Part shown: positions 46,776 to 60,904 of the stretch, piece after piece
Layout of the letters: each line of letters begins with the position of its first letter
Position numbering within the stretch: the stretch's first letter is position 1
Source: Hoplostethus atlanticus
Lineage: Eukaryota; Chordata; Actinopteri; Trachichthyiformes; Trachichthyidae
Length of the DNA: 64,000 nucleotides
Assembly (NCBI GenBank): GCA_034670405.1
Contig: JAXDDX010000052.1
Location: 620,001 to 684,000, forward strand
Reading direction: 5' to 3'
Translations under genes and position numbers: made by a program
Notes under the pieces: model-generated
Seen by the model: the letters and a program-made list of their open reading frames with translations, nothing else
Database searches by the model: none
What the model was told of the DNA's origin: nothing

Positions 46776-46860
46776 CCTAACCATCTGCACAATAGCTAAC
46801 GCCTGCAGCAGAGGCTAGCGTTAGCAGTGGCTAGTAGTTGTACGTTCAAATTAACATCAG
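46776..46860 (+). repeat. dispersed repeat family D, copy 2
   Basis: cctaaccatctgcac and ctagcgttagcagtggctag match 33890-33985. Just upstream, tgttagctagctaac (46748-46762) is a short palindromic stretch. Confidence 0.35.
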
Positions 46861-48341
46861 TTGCTTTGCTAAATTAACCCGCTGGCTAGTTAATAACGCC
46901 AAAAACCAACAGTTTGTTCAGGTTCACTGAGCTGACTCTTCTCAAGCTATCAGACTATTTCATTTTACACTACTGAATGGATCTACAGCCACACTACAAC
47001 ACTCTTTTTCCGGTTATATATTTAGACATTATTTGGGCACAGCCAATTCTCCAATGGACCTCCATGACGGCGCCAGCTGTGGTTGCGGGATTTGGGATTC
47101 AACTGCAAAGCTTCTCTATCGCCTCCAAATCTCTTTGTCTTTCTATGTCCGGTTCTTTTACTAAAGAATGCCTCAGAAACCAGACGCTTACTGGAAAAAA
47201 ATCTCAAGGATACAGTACAGGGTTAAACGAAGGCTTAGAGATTTCTCTAAGACCACATTTATACTGTTAGTGCAGAGGTAGAGAAAAAGGGATGAGGAGG
47301 GAGAGATGGAAATAGAGAGACAATGGAAGAAAATTAGAATGATAAGACAAATAGAGAAAAGGCTGGAGAAAAAAAGCCGTGGAGAGAAAGAGGCAGGCAA
47401 AGAAAGGGGAACAGACAGCAAGGGAGAGCAATGAATAGACAGACATGGCGAGAGATTGCTGTAGTAGCTTCTGAGCTATGCTCCATTCACTTTTATCACT
47501 GGTGATTAAACATGGAGCTGTGGGCTGCAGCGGGGCCCTCTGTGAAAAACAATGCAATTAATGCCTGCCGCATCAAAACAACACAGAAAAATGAAGGAGG
47601 ATAAATCTCCTTGGAGGGCTCAGGGTGTTGAGGAGGAGGAGGAGGATGTGTCACAACTAGACTGGCTTCAATGGTTAACCAAGAGCAACCGGTGGGAAAG
47701 CGGCAGAGAATTAGCTAGGAGCGCCGACTGGGTTGGGAATCAGATCTAGATGTCCGTTGGGAGGAAATTAGGACTTTGAAATTCCAACAGTTGTGTAAAA
47801 CCTAGTTCTCTCCATTAACACCCATGGATTGGATGCAAGCTGTTTTACCCTGGTGGCAGAAAGAAAATGCCCCAGAAGAGTTTGCAGTAAGAAATATGCT
47901 TGTGTATCTATTCTTTCTATAAACACAAATAATAGAAAAATAAATGAGAAATTAAATGGCAAATACACAAATGCTGCTGATGCATTCACTTATAGGCTTG
48001 TGGTTATTACAATTACAATCATGGACAAAGATTTTTTATTTGCAACAGTACAACAGCGATATGGCGGTACATCTATGCTATGATACAGAGCCACAACCTG
48101 CACCCAGTGAGTCTGTGGTAGGATGGAGATTATGGTGTATTATCGAATCATCATCTCTTACGCACAGCCAGAGAATAGAAATATATGGAAATCCGTACAC
48201 TTCACTGCCAGCCTAAAGATGAAAAACAGATGAGATTATGGGTCCATCAGATCGCTTCTCACCAGCCCCTAGAATAGCTTGTTATGCACTACAAAGGTTT
48301 AATTATATCTCCTTTTTGGCTATAAAATATTTTTTTCAGCC
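46861..48341. other. intron, no recognised feature
   Basis: Purine-rich at 47275-47450; otherwise unassigned. Confidence 0.5.

Positions 48342-48369
<28 letters not shown>
48342..48369 (+). repeat. TG microsatellite
   Basis: About 13 TG units. Confidence 0.92.
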
Positions 48370-48372
<3 letters not shown>

Positions 48373-48504
48373 GAAAAGTCTTGTCAAACTGAAGTCTTGT
48401 CAAAGACAATATTGACACAATTTTCTTCTTGACAATCTTTACAGTTTGACATAAATGCCGGCTTATGTAACACAAACCAAAAATAGTGTTCAATCTTTGT
48501 AATC

Positions 48505-48513
48505 TTATTTATT

Positions 48514-48572
<59 letters not shown>
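48505..48572 (+). repeat. TTTA then ATT compound microsatellite
   Basis: Five TTTA units followed by about 16 ATT units. Confidence 0.95.
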
Positions 48573-50794
48573 CTTCACTATTGTCTTTATTTATTTAGTT
48601 ATCAAAACAGTAATTTACAAGATATAACCAACAATAAAAATATGAATATATAAAGAAAAAAAGGTTCCAGTAAAAGGAAGCATAAATGAGTGGGGGGGGA
48701 GTATCCTTCAACATTGTTGTTAAGGATTGTTTGTTACAGTTCTTTTACAAGGTGTGAAGAAAATTGTGCTTTTGCATGAATTATATTTTCTCATACCATC
48801 TTTTAATATGTTCAGGTGAACATATAACAGTTTAGAGGCTTTCCATTTCCACTCTGCTTTTCTACAAGTCAAATTCCTTGTGAACCTGTTGTACTGAATT
48901 AAAGTGATGCTGAATCTGATTCAGATACTTCACACCAGTGCACCAACTATCTACCAGTCTCCCACTCGAAGCTACTGTCTCTCTCATCCTCTGATCTAGA
49001 AACTGCAATCTGTTTTTCTACAACTTCCCAGGGGGATCAGATTGTCATGTTGCTGGAGTGCTGGGCTGAGAAGTGATCTGACAAACAGGAGACAACAGAA
49101 ACTACAGGTTTGCTTGGAGGCTTAATATGCTCAAAGGCAGAGAATCTCCATGTTCTCGTGACCCCAGTTTCATCTGAGCTTCAGCCATCGAAACGGATGA
49201 GCATAGCGGCGACTTCAGATTAAACACATGAACACAATTTCAGAGTTAGTCTGAATATACATGAAGGGAGCCTGAACACATATGTGTCATACACTGGTGT
49301 TGGGTCTTGCATACTCAAACGAGCTACCAATCACTTCCAGGAACCTCCAGCTGCCATACCCTCTTCTGCGATGCCATCTTCATGAAAAAACACAAGCTGC
49401 CGACGAGGTAGAAACTGTTCGCGTCAGCCTTCTAGAAGTAATTACAAGTAGGACATGTGGGAATTTTTTTGCAGGCTCTGATATCTCCCACTTGGCGTCG
49501 CAAATTGTGGAAGTGTGTCAACACAGGTGGCAAACATGGCAGCAAATCCACTGATGCAGGCCTCCACGGTGCGAGCATTCCTGCATGCGAATGTGAGAAG
49601 ACATATAGGCGCACCAGCGCGAGTGACTTGTGGTGCCGGTTTTTTTCTTTGACGGCAGATTTGGTGGCAGATTTTCCTTGGAAAGACTTACGATAGAGAG
49701 AAAAACAGGATGTTCTGCAAATATTCCAAACAAGCCGGGAGTGAAATCGCTTGTGGGTGGCAATCAATTGTTTTTAAATCTGTATTTGGAGGTATACAAG
49801 TATACAATTTAGAGAAAGATCGATGGACTGGGGCGAGACAGTAGATCGGAAGGAAGGAAAACATACAGTACATGTGTGTGCAAAAGATGAGTGTGCTCCT
49901 TGAGGTATTTCAAAAGAAGATAATTGGTTGATTGAAGATAACAAGGAGCGCCACAACAATTCACCGTACAATTGCTCTATGTTGGATGTGAGTGGTCCAC
50001 CAAGTTAAACATATGAAGGCTTCCAAGTCGTATCAGGGAAATGTCGTCCCATTCTTCCGCTTCTTCTTCTGAGTATTTCTCTATTCACTAAGGAATTGAT
50101 GCGAATCAAGTTGTGGTGCAAACAAGCCCTCGAAAACAGCACCATGCGAGCAAATAGCCTCCTTCATCATCAACTGCAAGCACAAACTGCGTGCTTCATC
50201 TGTATAATGATCTGATGCGCTCTAAGAACTACACAGTGCTGGACCCCCCCCCCAGTCAGTTCGACGGTCATGTCTGGCCTACGTCTACAAAACACAAAAA
50301 GATACTCTACAAATAAATATTATGTGTGCAAAATAATGATATTTACTTTCAGTTTACATGTGCATGACCGTAACAGGTGCATTTTTTGACCGGCGCCATT
50401 AGGCAGCCTCCCGCTCATTGCTCACGGTTAGCGAATGACGTGGCTTCCTGGATTTGGCCATTTCGGTGATATAGTGCGTGTTCTTCCCTGCCCAAACCTC
50501 CAGTGAATTTGGACCTCGCACCGCTCTAGGCTCGGGATGGGACGGGTCGTTTGCTGTGTATCTGGCAACAGGTTGAATGACTGTGTGAAATGACACCAAT
50601 GCCCCAGCCAGATTTGTTCACACCGCCGCAGATGGTGTTGCATTGGCTTCTGGTGATCAATTCTACTGTGTTGGAGGAGGGACGGAGAGAGTTGAGAGGC
50701 CATTTACAAAATCCCCTTTTCAGTTATGGAAGGTTAGGTTTAGTTATGGAGGATCCAAGCCTGCAAGCCCCACCTTAGCGCTTTAGCACACACA

Positions 50795-50814
50795 AACACA
50801 CACACACACACACA
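50795..50814 (+). repeat. short CA microsatellite
   Basis: About 10 CA units. Confidence 0.85.
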
Positions 50815-51513
50815 TTTACCCACCCACATTAACACACAAGACCGAAGCAATGTATTATGCCCAGCAGCCATCTTTCTGCAGTGGACGCCCCTCACAAAGA
50901 CGAACATTGTTTTCAAAGCGCAATAACTATCCCGATGTTCCGACGTTCCCTAACGCGGAGAAAGAGACTCGCAAGATAAACAGCGCAGCGCTCATGAGGA
51001 ATTCCGTCGAAAAGCAAGGGATTTCTACATCTGGATCAAGGTTTATCTATTTTCCATGTGCTAATGCGTCCTTATTCCCTGCCTTTATTCACTCATATAT
51101 ATGGTAATAGCCTTAATCAGTAGAGAACGCGAGGCATTAAGACAGTTAATTGGTATGTAAATAGGCAAAGTGGGAACACTGGCGAGGGCGAGGAAATCTC
51201 GTTGATTTTCAAAATAAATATAATTCTGTCACTTTTCATTTAGCGCCAGCAACAAGCAAGGTGGCGTACTGTGTCTCCTAGGAAATGACTGAAGGCCTCC
51301 ATTGGTCACAACGGAAAATCAGTAGCAAACGCAGAGCCACAGTTTGCAGTGGCAAGGTCCAGTGCACGTATAATGTAATAGGAGCCGAGCAACGATGTTC
51401 ATTGTTAACGCTTTTTCTCTTCCTCCTTTCTTTTATGTTCTTCTTTTCTCTCTTTCAATCGGATCGATGGCTCACCGCCGGGGTGGCGGAGTCGGAGCGC
51501 CGGAATCCAGCGC

Positions 51514-51548
51514 TTTTTTTTTTTTTATTGGGGGGGGGGGGGGGGGGG
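51514..51548 (+). repeat. poly-T / poly-G homopolymer pair
   Basis: 13 T, then attg, then about 18 G. Confidence 0.9.
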
Positions 51549-53029
51549 TAGCGAGCAATGTAATTTTCCGTGTAATGAAAAAAGCAATAACATTTTCTCT
51601 CATCCTTTTACAGCTGAAGGCTCACCTCCTGTGTGCTCTCGCTTTCTTTCTCTCTGTTACGCCAGTGCCAAACTGAAGAACATCCTGAGTCACTGAGCTA
51701 CTGCATGCAAGTCACCCATGCAGCCGTTGGACCGTTTCACGGCGCTTTGGAGAAAATTGTTAAATTCGCCTTGGAAGGAGCAATGATTGATTGCAGGATT
51801 TGATGAATATCTCAAAAAACACCTGGAATAAAATATGGCCTGGCATGAAAATGCGCAAGATTTAATGAACAAAATCTCCATCTTAATCAAACATGACAGC
51901 TTTGACATGCATCCCAGTTATTGGAATTTCAGATGCATGGTATAGACAGGACAAAGTAAGCGAGGCTTACTTTCAGTCAATTATAGATTCTGTGGAACCC
52001 ACCCCAGTTCTTAATTCAGATTGGACTTTTTAATTCAGCTGGCTGGCAGATTGAAGACCAATATTCTGCGGTATAGAAAACCAAAGCTGCCCAATTTTGC
52101 ACCTCTGATACAATGCTAAAAATTGTCATCCGTCATCCGTTTTTGACAGGCAGAATGCGGACGGCTGCGTTGTTTGGATGTGGCCGGCTATCCCATCGGC
52201 TTATTAAGGCTCAGATTAACATGACAGCGCTGTTTTGTCTTGGGAGTCTTGGTTGTGGCTCGGGGAACGTTTATTTTTTATTTTTACCAAGCATCAGTAA
52301 CAGCTCATATTCCCAGTGACTGACGCCAGAGCTTTTCTCCGTGTCCACAAAGGCAGAACAAAAGAGCTTTATTATTTGAAGCGTGAATTCAAAAGGTAGG
52401 AAGTGTGATGAGGGAGAGATGAGGCCACCAGAGATGCACCGTTGCAGCTATCAAACAGAAGAGAGTGAATTAAAACAGAAATGGAGGGTGGGGAAATGGG
52501 GCGGGGGGGGGGTGAAGAATGACTTGTTGACAGGAGAAAGATGAGTCGCATTGACTTTCCATCTCTCCCTCTCTCTTTTTTCTTTTTAAACCGAGAGTTG
52601 TTTTATCACATTCGATAATCAAAAGGCTCCGTTTCATGGGTGGTCTGTCTCGGGAGAGAGAGAGAAAGCGAGGTCTGTTCATAAGTGTTACTTCACTCAT
52701 CATCTTTGCCAATCTCTCCGGGAAAAAAACAATATTGGGGAGGAGGGAGCCAGGGAGAGCTACCCTGACCGGCCCCTGTTAGCTAGCAGGTATTAAATGG
52801 ATTCACCTTTGCAAAAAAAGCAGCTGCATTTCCTGCTGTGTAACCGCATGCTAGCTGGCACTAGCAGGGGTTATTAGCCAATGCCAGTAAATATGAAATG
52901 AACAGATAAGAGCACGGCAGATAGGGAGAAACTGGCTGAGGCTTTGAGAAAGACCCTATCTAGATTTCCCATGCTTCTGCTTATCCCTTATCCCCATCTT
53001 CCTCTGAAGAGAAAGTGACTATTTTTTTA

Positions 53030-53095
53030 TCTAACCTTTATTTCAACCGAGAAGGGCTACAGCGATAAGAGTTCTCTATTTTAAAGAGGGACCTG
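53030..53095 (-). repeat. short copy of a dispersed repeat tail
   Basis: The sequence ctaacctttatttcaaccga followed by a degraded agggacctgg motif matches the layout of the minus-strand repeat starting at 23405, but is much shorter. Confidence 0.35.
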
Positions 53096-53344
53096 GGTAT
53101 TGCCTAGTCGAAGAAAAAAAAGTCGAGTCCAAGGTTTTTCAGTGGCCATCTAAAAGGCATCCTGAAATATTGCTTTGCAAACCACAATTTGACACACTCT
53201 CCAAAAACTTAAAACACTTGAATGAGCTCAGATGTTTCAAGAGTGTACAAAAGGCTGCAAGTGGGAAGTATAGGGTAGTTTGGCTCTAGTTTGGAGCTTC
53301 TCTGGGCGTCGTAAAGATGGACAAAGTTAAAACTATGCTGCAAA

Positions 53345-53570
53345 ACATTAATTTATGCATGGTGCTGCTTCACATTCATACAGTCCCACACTGGAGAACA
53401 CCCAGTGCAACCACAGTCTTCTACTGTTGGCCACTGAGCAGCTGTACAGGAGAAGTGGGGCATCTCCACGGTTGTTGAGGGAGGGGAGATTGTTATTGTT
53501 ACTTTTCCCACTCACTTTCTTTACTTTACTAAGCCAGGTTCTCTGATTGCCAGTCTGCCACCGGCCTCCC
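53345..53570 (-). mobile_element. tRNA-headed SINE copy, partial
   Basis: The gctgcttcacattcatacag and cttctactgttggccactga stretches match the SINE-like copies at 40366 and 60905. The promoter-containing head is poorly preserved. The family assignment depends on the 61-kb copy. Confidence 0.4.
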
Positions 53571-54167
53571 AGACTGAGGGTGAGTTCACACCACAGGTTT
53601 ATTTAAACTCTAGAGCGTTTACTCCTTTAGTTTGTTTGAACCAAATACAAAGTTAACTTTTCCACTGTGGTTCGGACCAAAGAAAACAAACTGCAGCTGT
53701 GACCACACCCTGCCGTCTTCATGGGAGGACTAGTTGCACCTGAGCTTCTCCCTGTAGCCGCCAAACCTCCAGAGATCCGCTGAGGAAAACAAGCTACACT
53801 CTAGGGAGGCTTTGGCTTGTCACAGTTGTCAGTCACAATTATGATAGAGATGAAGGTGCTGAGGAGAAGCATCCTCAGCTACATGACGCCACTAAGACAA
53901 GATGAAGCTTTAATCATGTTGTAGAGAAATTGGGTCTTTGCGGCAGCAAAAAATATATATACTAAACTAATAAATAAATAACAAACAAATATAATATGAA
54001 CAAGAATACAGCAAATGAAAAAATGTATGTATGTTGAGGAACCAACTGCATGGTGGAAAAGACTAAAAGCACACAGCCATGGGTCGATCCTGCATTTTCT
54101 TAAAAGAACAAAGTTATTTTTTTTGTCATGTTGGTCAACTTCCCCATTAAGTGATGAGAACATAGAC

Positions 54168-54439
54168 ACCAAAATCATCCATGCGTCCCTGGTAGATCAT
54201 TAGCTCTAGTGTAGTCTCCATGCCAACACATTAGCATACACTATGTTGAGTGATAGTAGGCCACTAGAATCACACATTTACCATATTGTGTGTGTTAGCA
54301 TTGTGCCTACAATCACTCAACATAGTGCATGCTAAAGTGTCAGCATGAAGCCTACTATCACTCAACATAGTGTATGCTTAAGCGTTAGCATGGCTTACCT
54401 GAGCTGATGATCTACCGGGGGGCTATGGATGATTTTGGT
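54168..54439. mobile_element. foldback/MITE-like element with 45-bp modules
   Basis: The ends form an imperfect inverted repeat: 54168-54206 against 54401-54439, about 33 of 39 positions matching, including ggtagatcat and its complement. Inside is one 45-bp module in the forward direction (54218-54262) and two tandem modules in reverse (54304-54348 and 54349-54393), so most of the 272 bp can fold into a long hairpin. It has no coding capacity. A related copy lies at 40574-40761. Confidence 0.7.
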
Positions 54440-54599
54440 TGCTTAAAGTTGATCAATGGGGAAAATCTAAAAACTGTGTATTCCTATAACTTAGACTTCA
54501 CTTTGTAGGCTTACAATGAGCAACACTCAACATGGTGGGTATTTATTAAAGACACTCCAGGTTGAAGTACTTTGCTTAAGGTTGTCTAGAAACCCCCCC

Positions 54600-54624
54600 A
54601 CACACACACACACACACACACACA
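54600..54624 (+). repeat. CA microsatellite
   Basis: About 12 CA units after a C run. Confidence 0.92.
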
Positions 54625-54831
54625 GAGCTGTTCCGGTGAGCAGAGAAATAAGCACACGTTTTAAGTCTCTCTCTGTATTTTTTTTACTCCTGTTTCACCT
54701 ATTTTCTTTCTTTACCGCAGGGCTGAGAGCAACATGGACACACACCTCATTGTCCTCGCGTTCAAGTGTGTCTGCCGGCTACGCCTGACAGTGCTGCTCA
54801 ATTAGTCCTCATTACCACGCTGGCTAGAGGA

Positions 54832-54868
54832 GTGTGTGTGTGTGTGTGTGTGTATGTGTGTGTGTGTG
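54832..54868 (+). repeat. TG microsatellite
   Basis: About 18 TG units with one TA interruption. With the CA array at 54951-54978 it forms complementary arms 82 bp apart. Confidence 0.92.
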
Positions 54869-54950
54869 GTGGTTAGAGGATAAAGCCTGTTCTTGTGACA
54901 CCATGATAGAAGGGGAGAGTGAAAGAGACAGAAATTCATGGTGGCCAGGA

Positions 54951-54978
54951 ACACACACACACACACACACACACACAC
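54951..54978 (+). repeat. CA microsatellite
   Basis: About 14 CA units, complementary to the TG array at 54832-54868. Confidence 0.92.
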
Positions 54979-55141
54979 TCCTGGTATATTATGGTATACT
55001 GCTCTCGGTCCATCCTGCAGAGCAGGCAATTCACACTGGGTTCAACTGATATCGCGTTTTGAAGGCAGATGACAATACTGATATTTTTGGCTTTAAATTT
55101 GTCCAATTAAATACTACAATACTAAATACTTGTCCAAGGAT

Positions 55142-55158
55142 ACTACTACTACTACTAC

Positions 55159-55191
<33 letters not shown>
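55142..55191 (+). repeat. TAC then TAA trinucleotide compound repeat
   Basis: Six tac units followed by about ten taa units. Confidence 0.93.
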
Positions 55192-55194
<3 letters not shown>

Positions 55195-55238
55195 TGATAA
55201 ACTTACAAATCCATATGTTTTAATCAATTCAGGTTAAG

Positions 55239-55277
55239 GGCTGATATTGGGATTTATAGGAAATCCCAATATCAGCC
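55239..55277. repeat. perfect 17-bp hairpin
   Basis: ggctgatattgggattt (55239-55255) and aaatcccaatatcagcc (55261-55277) are exact reverse complements separated by atagg. Neighbouring sequence on both sides (gatatcgcgttttg near 55050; ctgatatcag at 55277) shares the GATAT theme, suggesting the core of a palindromic fish repeat. Confidence 0.85.
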
Positions 55278-55452
55278 TGATATCAGTAAACCTATACATT
55301 GGTCTAAGCCAAATAATAACAGTAGTGTAGAAATGGGCTGGAAGCGGTGTGTGGGGGGGGTAAAGGAGCTCAGCTGCTCCTTCCAAACCTCCATTACACA
55401 TCAAAAATGACACGACAGCCAAAGACAACTGATTTTCAAATGGACCTCGGCC

Positions 55453-55504
55453 TGTGTGTGTGTGTGTGTGTCTGTGTGTGTCTCTGTGTGTGTGTATGTG
55501 TGTG
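55453..55504 (+). repeat. TG microsatellite, interrupted
   Basis: TG blocks with tctg and tctc interruptions. Confidence 0.9.
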
Positions 55505-55867
55505 GGGCTATGTGAATAATGAAAACGCCAACCCATGAGAAGATGCATTAACACAGATTACTTTCCCAGGTTATGTAAACTCTCTGCTCTAATATTCATG
55601 AGAAAAAATATTGTGGTAGCGGGTGACAGATTGATGCTGCCAGGCAATAAGGTAAACCCCTGGTAAAAACCTGTAAATACTGAATATTCCTTTTACTGGC
55701 TCCATACTTTGTGCATTACGCTTATGCATGAAGCCATGAATAGTGTATGTCCCGGTTCATCCTTTGGAGATTATGAGCCAGAGGCCTTGTGGGATGGAAA
55801 GGCTTCTAATCATGGGAGTTTCCACGAATTTAGACAGACAGTATATGGGGCCAATACTGGTCTGGTC

Positions 55868-55897
<30 letters not shown>
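55868..55897 (+). repeat. ATT microsatellite
   Basis: About 10 ATT units. Confidence 0.92.
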
Positions 55898-55898
<1 letters not shown>

Positions 55899-55904
55899 TT
55901 CAAT

Positions 55905-57559
<1,655 letters not shown>

Positions 57560-57644
57560 ATGCCATCATGCGCTCCCTCGCTCTGGACGGGGCCAGATAA
57601 GCAGGTAATTCATCATTGCGCTGAAGGGTACACACGTGTACGCA

Positions 57645-57646
<2 letters not shown>

Positions 57647-57677
<31 letters not shown>
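57647..57677 (+). repeat. CA microsatellite
   Basis: About 15 CA units, flanked by acgcacgcg and acgtgcgcg. Confidence 0.92.
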
Positions 57678-57683
<6 letters not shown>

Positions 57684-57839
57684 GTGTATATACAAATGTG
57701 CACACACACAGTGGGCGGCCCTTATCAGTGCTTCACAAGGATTGGGCCGAGCTCGCACAGGGTCTCTGTTTGGAAAGTGACCCGCAGCCTCCGAGCACCA
57801 AATTACCATGACAACATTCAAATTATCCCCAGCAAATGA

Positions 57840-58500
57840 CAAGAGACAAATTAATATATTTCCCATCATCCCTCCGTGCCCGCACTCGCAGCCCTCAATT
57901 TGTGTTTCTATTATTGGGAGGGGGAAAAGAATGGTTTAACCAAACCCAGGGTGTGTAAGGAAGGCCTTTATAAATGCAAATTTCCCAGGCTGCCTTTCTC
58001 TTGCTGAGAACAATGCTGAAAAATAGCAGGTTGGCCTGTTAAAAGTGATACCACTTCCACTTCATTCCCACCCCCCTCCTTTCCGCCGCCTCTTTTTTTA
58101 TTTACACAAAAAAATGCGAGAGAAAAAAAAAAAAAAAAAAAAAAAAAAGCCTGGGAACAGCAAATTCAATTCAAGCGGCACAATAAAAAACAATCATGCA
58201 GAAATGTGGTGCATTTCAGCTGACAGATTCATAAAAGTGGCGCCGGGGTAATTGAGTCAAGAATGAAGAGGAAATGATGACGAAGATGGTGATGATGATT
58301 GTGGCTGGGTAGTGATTGAGCGGGAGAGAAGCGGGGGGAGCATCGTGTTTCTCTCCCCCCTTCCCGCCTTTTATCGAGACAGAGAATATCATAAGGCCTC
58401 GGCGGAGATGTTTAACAGTTTTAATGCCTTAAATCTGTTTTATGCTGGAGAGAAAAAAAAAACAGCAAGTCCTCATCTTATAAAGCCTTTGAGGAGGGAG
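57840..58500. promoter_or_regulatory. candidate conserved non-coding stretch
   Basis: Outside the poly-A run at 58128 the sequence holds motif-like runs such as gacaaattaatatatttccc, tataaatgcaaatttcccag and gtttaacagttttaatgcct. The texture is enhancer-like; there is no direct evidence of function. Confidence 0.2.
58128..58148 (+). repeat. poly-A run
   Basis: About 25 A, mostly uninterrupted, after gcgagag. Confidence 0.88.
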
Positions 58501-58879
58501 CGCCACGAAGGAGAAACATAATTAAAATCTCTCTTCTCCAGCAGCACCACACACACTCGCGCAGCACAACGGCTCATTCACTCTTGACACATTGTTGGGC
58601 GGTCGAATGGGGGGGATGTCGCGAAGGCTGACAACACACGTGTAACCCGCCCTGACACCGCGGAGACGAGTTCGACCCCGCGACAACGAACGCAGCATCA
58701 AACCTGAGCTGTGTTCGAGCGTGATGCCGTGTTTTTTGTTGTTGTTGTTGTTGTGGATTGTGGGTGGGTGGAGAACTCAAAGGAGGAGAACTTTAGTTGC
58801 GCAGCGGGAAACAATAAGGGCTGATCTGCGGGGGGCTGATACACTGCAGGCGCTCCGTCGCTCACAAACAGCTCTCACA

Positions 58880-58881
<2 letters not shown>

Positions 58882-58914
<33 letters not shown>
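58882..58914 (+). repeat. CA microsatellite
   Basis: About 16 CA units. Confidence 0.93.
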
Positions 58915-58917
<3 letters not shown>

Positions 58918-59843
58918 CAAACATTACCGAAAAGGATGTTTAACTGATGAGTACACTAGCAGTGACAACCTATAGACCTTGACAAGTTTGATTTACACAC
59001 GGTACATAAACACACACATCAAATGGAACAATTGGCAGCATTATTTAATGGAAACTCAGATATCTCTGTGTGCAAGAATATCCGGGCTGTGACACCTGCT
59101 TCATCGGTAAACGTCTCCTAGAGCCACTGATGACTCTCTGGCATCTTCTTTGAGGGATTTTCTCCCACTCAGAGAACAGACTTCCATGCAACATGCAAAG
59201 AATTAGAGAAACTCAAACCCATCAAGGAAAGAGGCGTCACAGTACTAGCCGCGTTGTTTGATTGGCACACGGTTTGATTGGGAAGTGCAGTGCAAAAACA
59301 CCGCAGCAAAGAACCAAAGAATAAAAAACAGGAACTCACAGATTACAACCATAAATGAATCCATTTCCCCTTTCTAATTAGACTCATCCAAACTCTAGGC
59401 TATTGACAATCCGTCCGTTCAGCCTGTCTTTTCTCCAGCCACTGTAGAAAACCTTACGCCTCCCAGACAGGAGACAAGAGACAAAACACTAAGAGTGGGT
59501 GCTTTCCCTCCTCCGCCTATTGGACGTGCTAATTAACAGGGCCTATTAACGGAGCCTACGAAATGTTAGTAGGCCATTTTCATTGATTGGCCCTTAAAAA
59601 AAAGCCACGCTGGACATGTGAGTGACTGATCAACCGGGAGAGAATTGCTATTTAGTCATCGGGCTCAGCTGGCAGGAGAGCAAAACCCAATAATACATTT
59701 ACACACTGGAGTTCAACTTCTATGAGGTTTTGTAAGTAAGATACCAACATTTATGGATCGAAGCTGCTGACAGACGATATATTGTGCCAACGCTCAATAG
59801 ATTTAAATTTGACACTCTGGGAAAAGTATTCCGTGTTTCCCTC

Positions 59844-60022
59844 CAGAATTGTATTCTTGTCAGGGTGGGAAAAGCCTCTACAACAGCAATTAGACTATCA
59901 TGACACTAAAACTCTGAAACCCAGGATAATAATGATCACAATAATAATAACAATCACAAATAAAACATATTGGCATCAGATCAAAACATCTCATTAGAAT
60001 CAGTTCAGAGTAAGGGCTTCCC
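59844..60022 (+). repeat. dispersed repeat family B, copy 2
   Basis: Matches 5563-5690, opening with cagaattgtattcttgtcag. It is interrupted by an ataataat-rich stretch (about 59925-59960) absent from copy 1. Confidence 0.5.
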
Positions 60023-60144
60023 ATAGACAACCAGTGTAGTCTTGGTCAATTCCACCATAAATATGTAACCAATCAAACTAGCATCTTCGATGTGCATCAC
60101 GATTGTGTTTGTACTACATTAAAGCTCAACTCTGGTCTTTTTTC

Positions 60145-60328
60145 GACCTGGACCCTATTTTCCCATCATGTTCCATCATCATCAATCGATTCCGAACAAA
60201 ATCTCATCAGATGCTTCACGATAGAGCTATTTACTTCTTGCTTGCCTTGCTTTCCTCCAAATACAGTCCTAACAGGCCGCCAATTGGATAGGAATGGTGG
60301 GAAATGGTGGGAAAATAGTGTCCAGGTC
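60145..60328. mobile_element. MITE-like element with 30-bp inverted arms
   Basis: gacctggaccctattttccc at 60145 and its continuation to 60174 is the near-complement of 60300-60328 (gggaaaatagtgtccaggtc). The arms pair at about 26 of 30 positions and weaker pairing continues outward through T-rich and A-rich flanks. The loop is about 125 bp. A half copy lies at 20845-20902. Confidence 0.6.
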
Positions 60329-60904
60329 AAAAATGTCGAGAGTTCTTTTTTTGTCTCACAACTCAATGCTGTGATATAGTCAAGCGCTCTGCAATTGCAA
60401 GTTCCGGTGAGCCATGTCAGGCAGTCCGGTAACCCCTTAGACCGTGTGCAGCTGGAGGCAACCCTGAAGAGCATTAATAACTCTCCTGAATCAACCGCAG
60501 AGCTGTTGTTTGATGGCCTGGGAGTGTAGTGAGCAATTTACCACCGAGTTGGAGAGCTTCATCTGGCCGCTGCCTCTGCAGAGATGTATAAAGATGCGGA
60601 TCCCTGGCAATCTCTCAATCTCTTGTCCCGCCGTATTTTACACGGGCTGGGCAGAAACACTGCTGCAGGATAAACAGTATAAACAACTGATTTGTCACTG
60701 AAGTATCAGAAGATATAGGGAATGATATTGATAAACAAGCAGTGGGACAGGATAACTAGCTTCTTTTTTTTCTCTGTTGATTTAGGCAGTTCATTAGGTC
60801 TCACTCAGAGCAACATCTCTTTTGGCAAGAGAAAAAAAAGACAGAAAAATGACAAAGAAAATACGCAACACAAGTAACTTCCAGCAATGATACAGTCAGC
60901 TAAT

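Larger units (their letters stand above)
48573..53029. other. intron, few features
   Basis: Apart from the short arrays listed separately, no repeat family or gene was recognised. 48573-48800 is AT-rich and may be retroposon tail debris. Confidence 0.5.
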
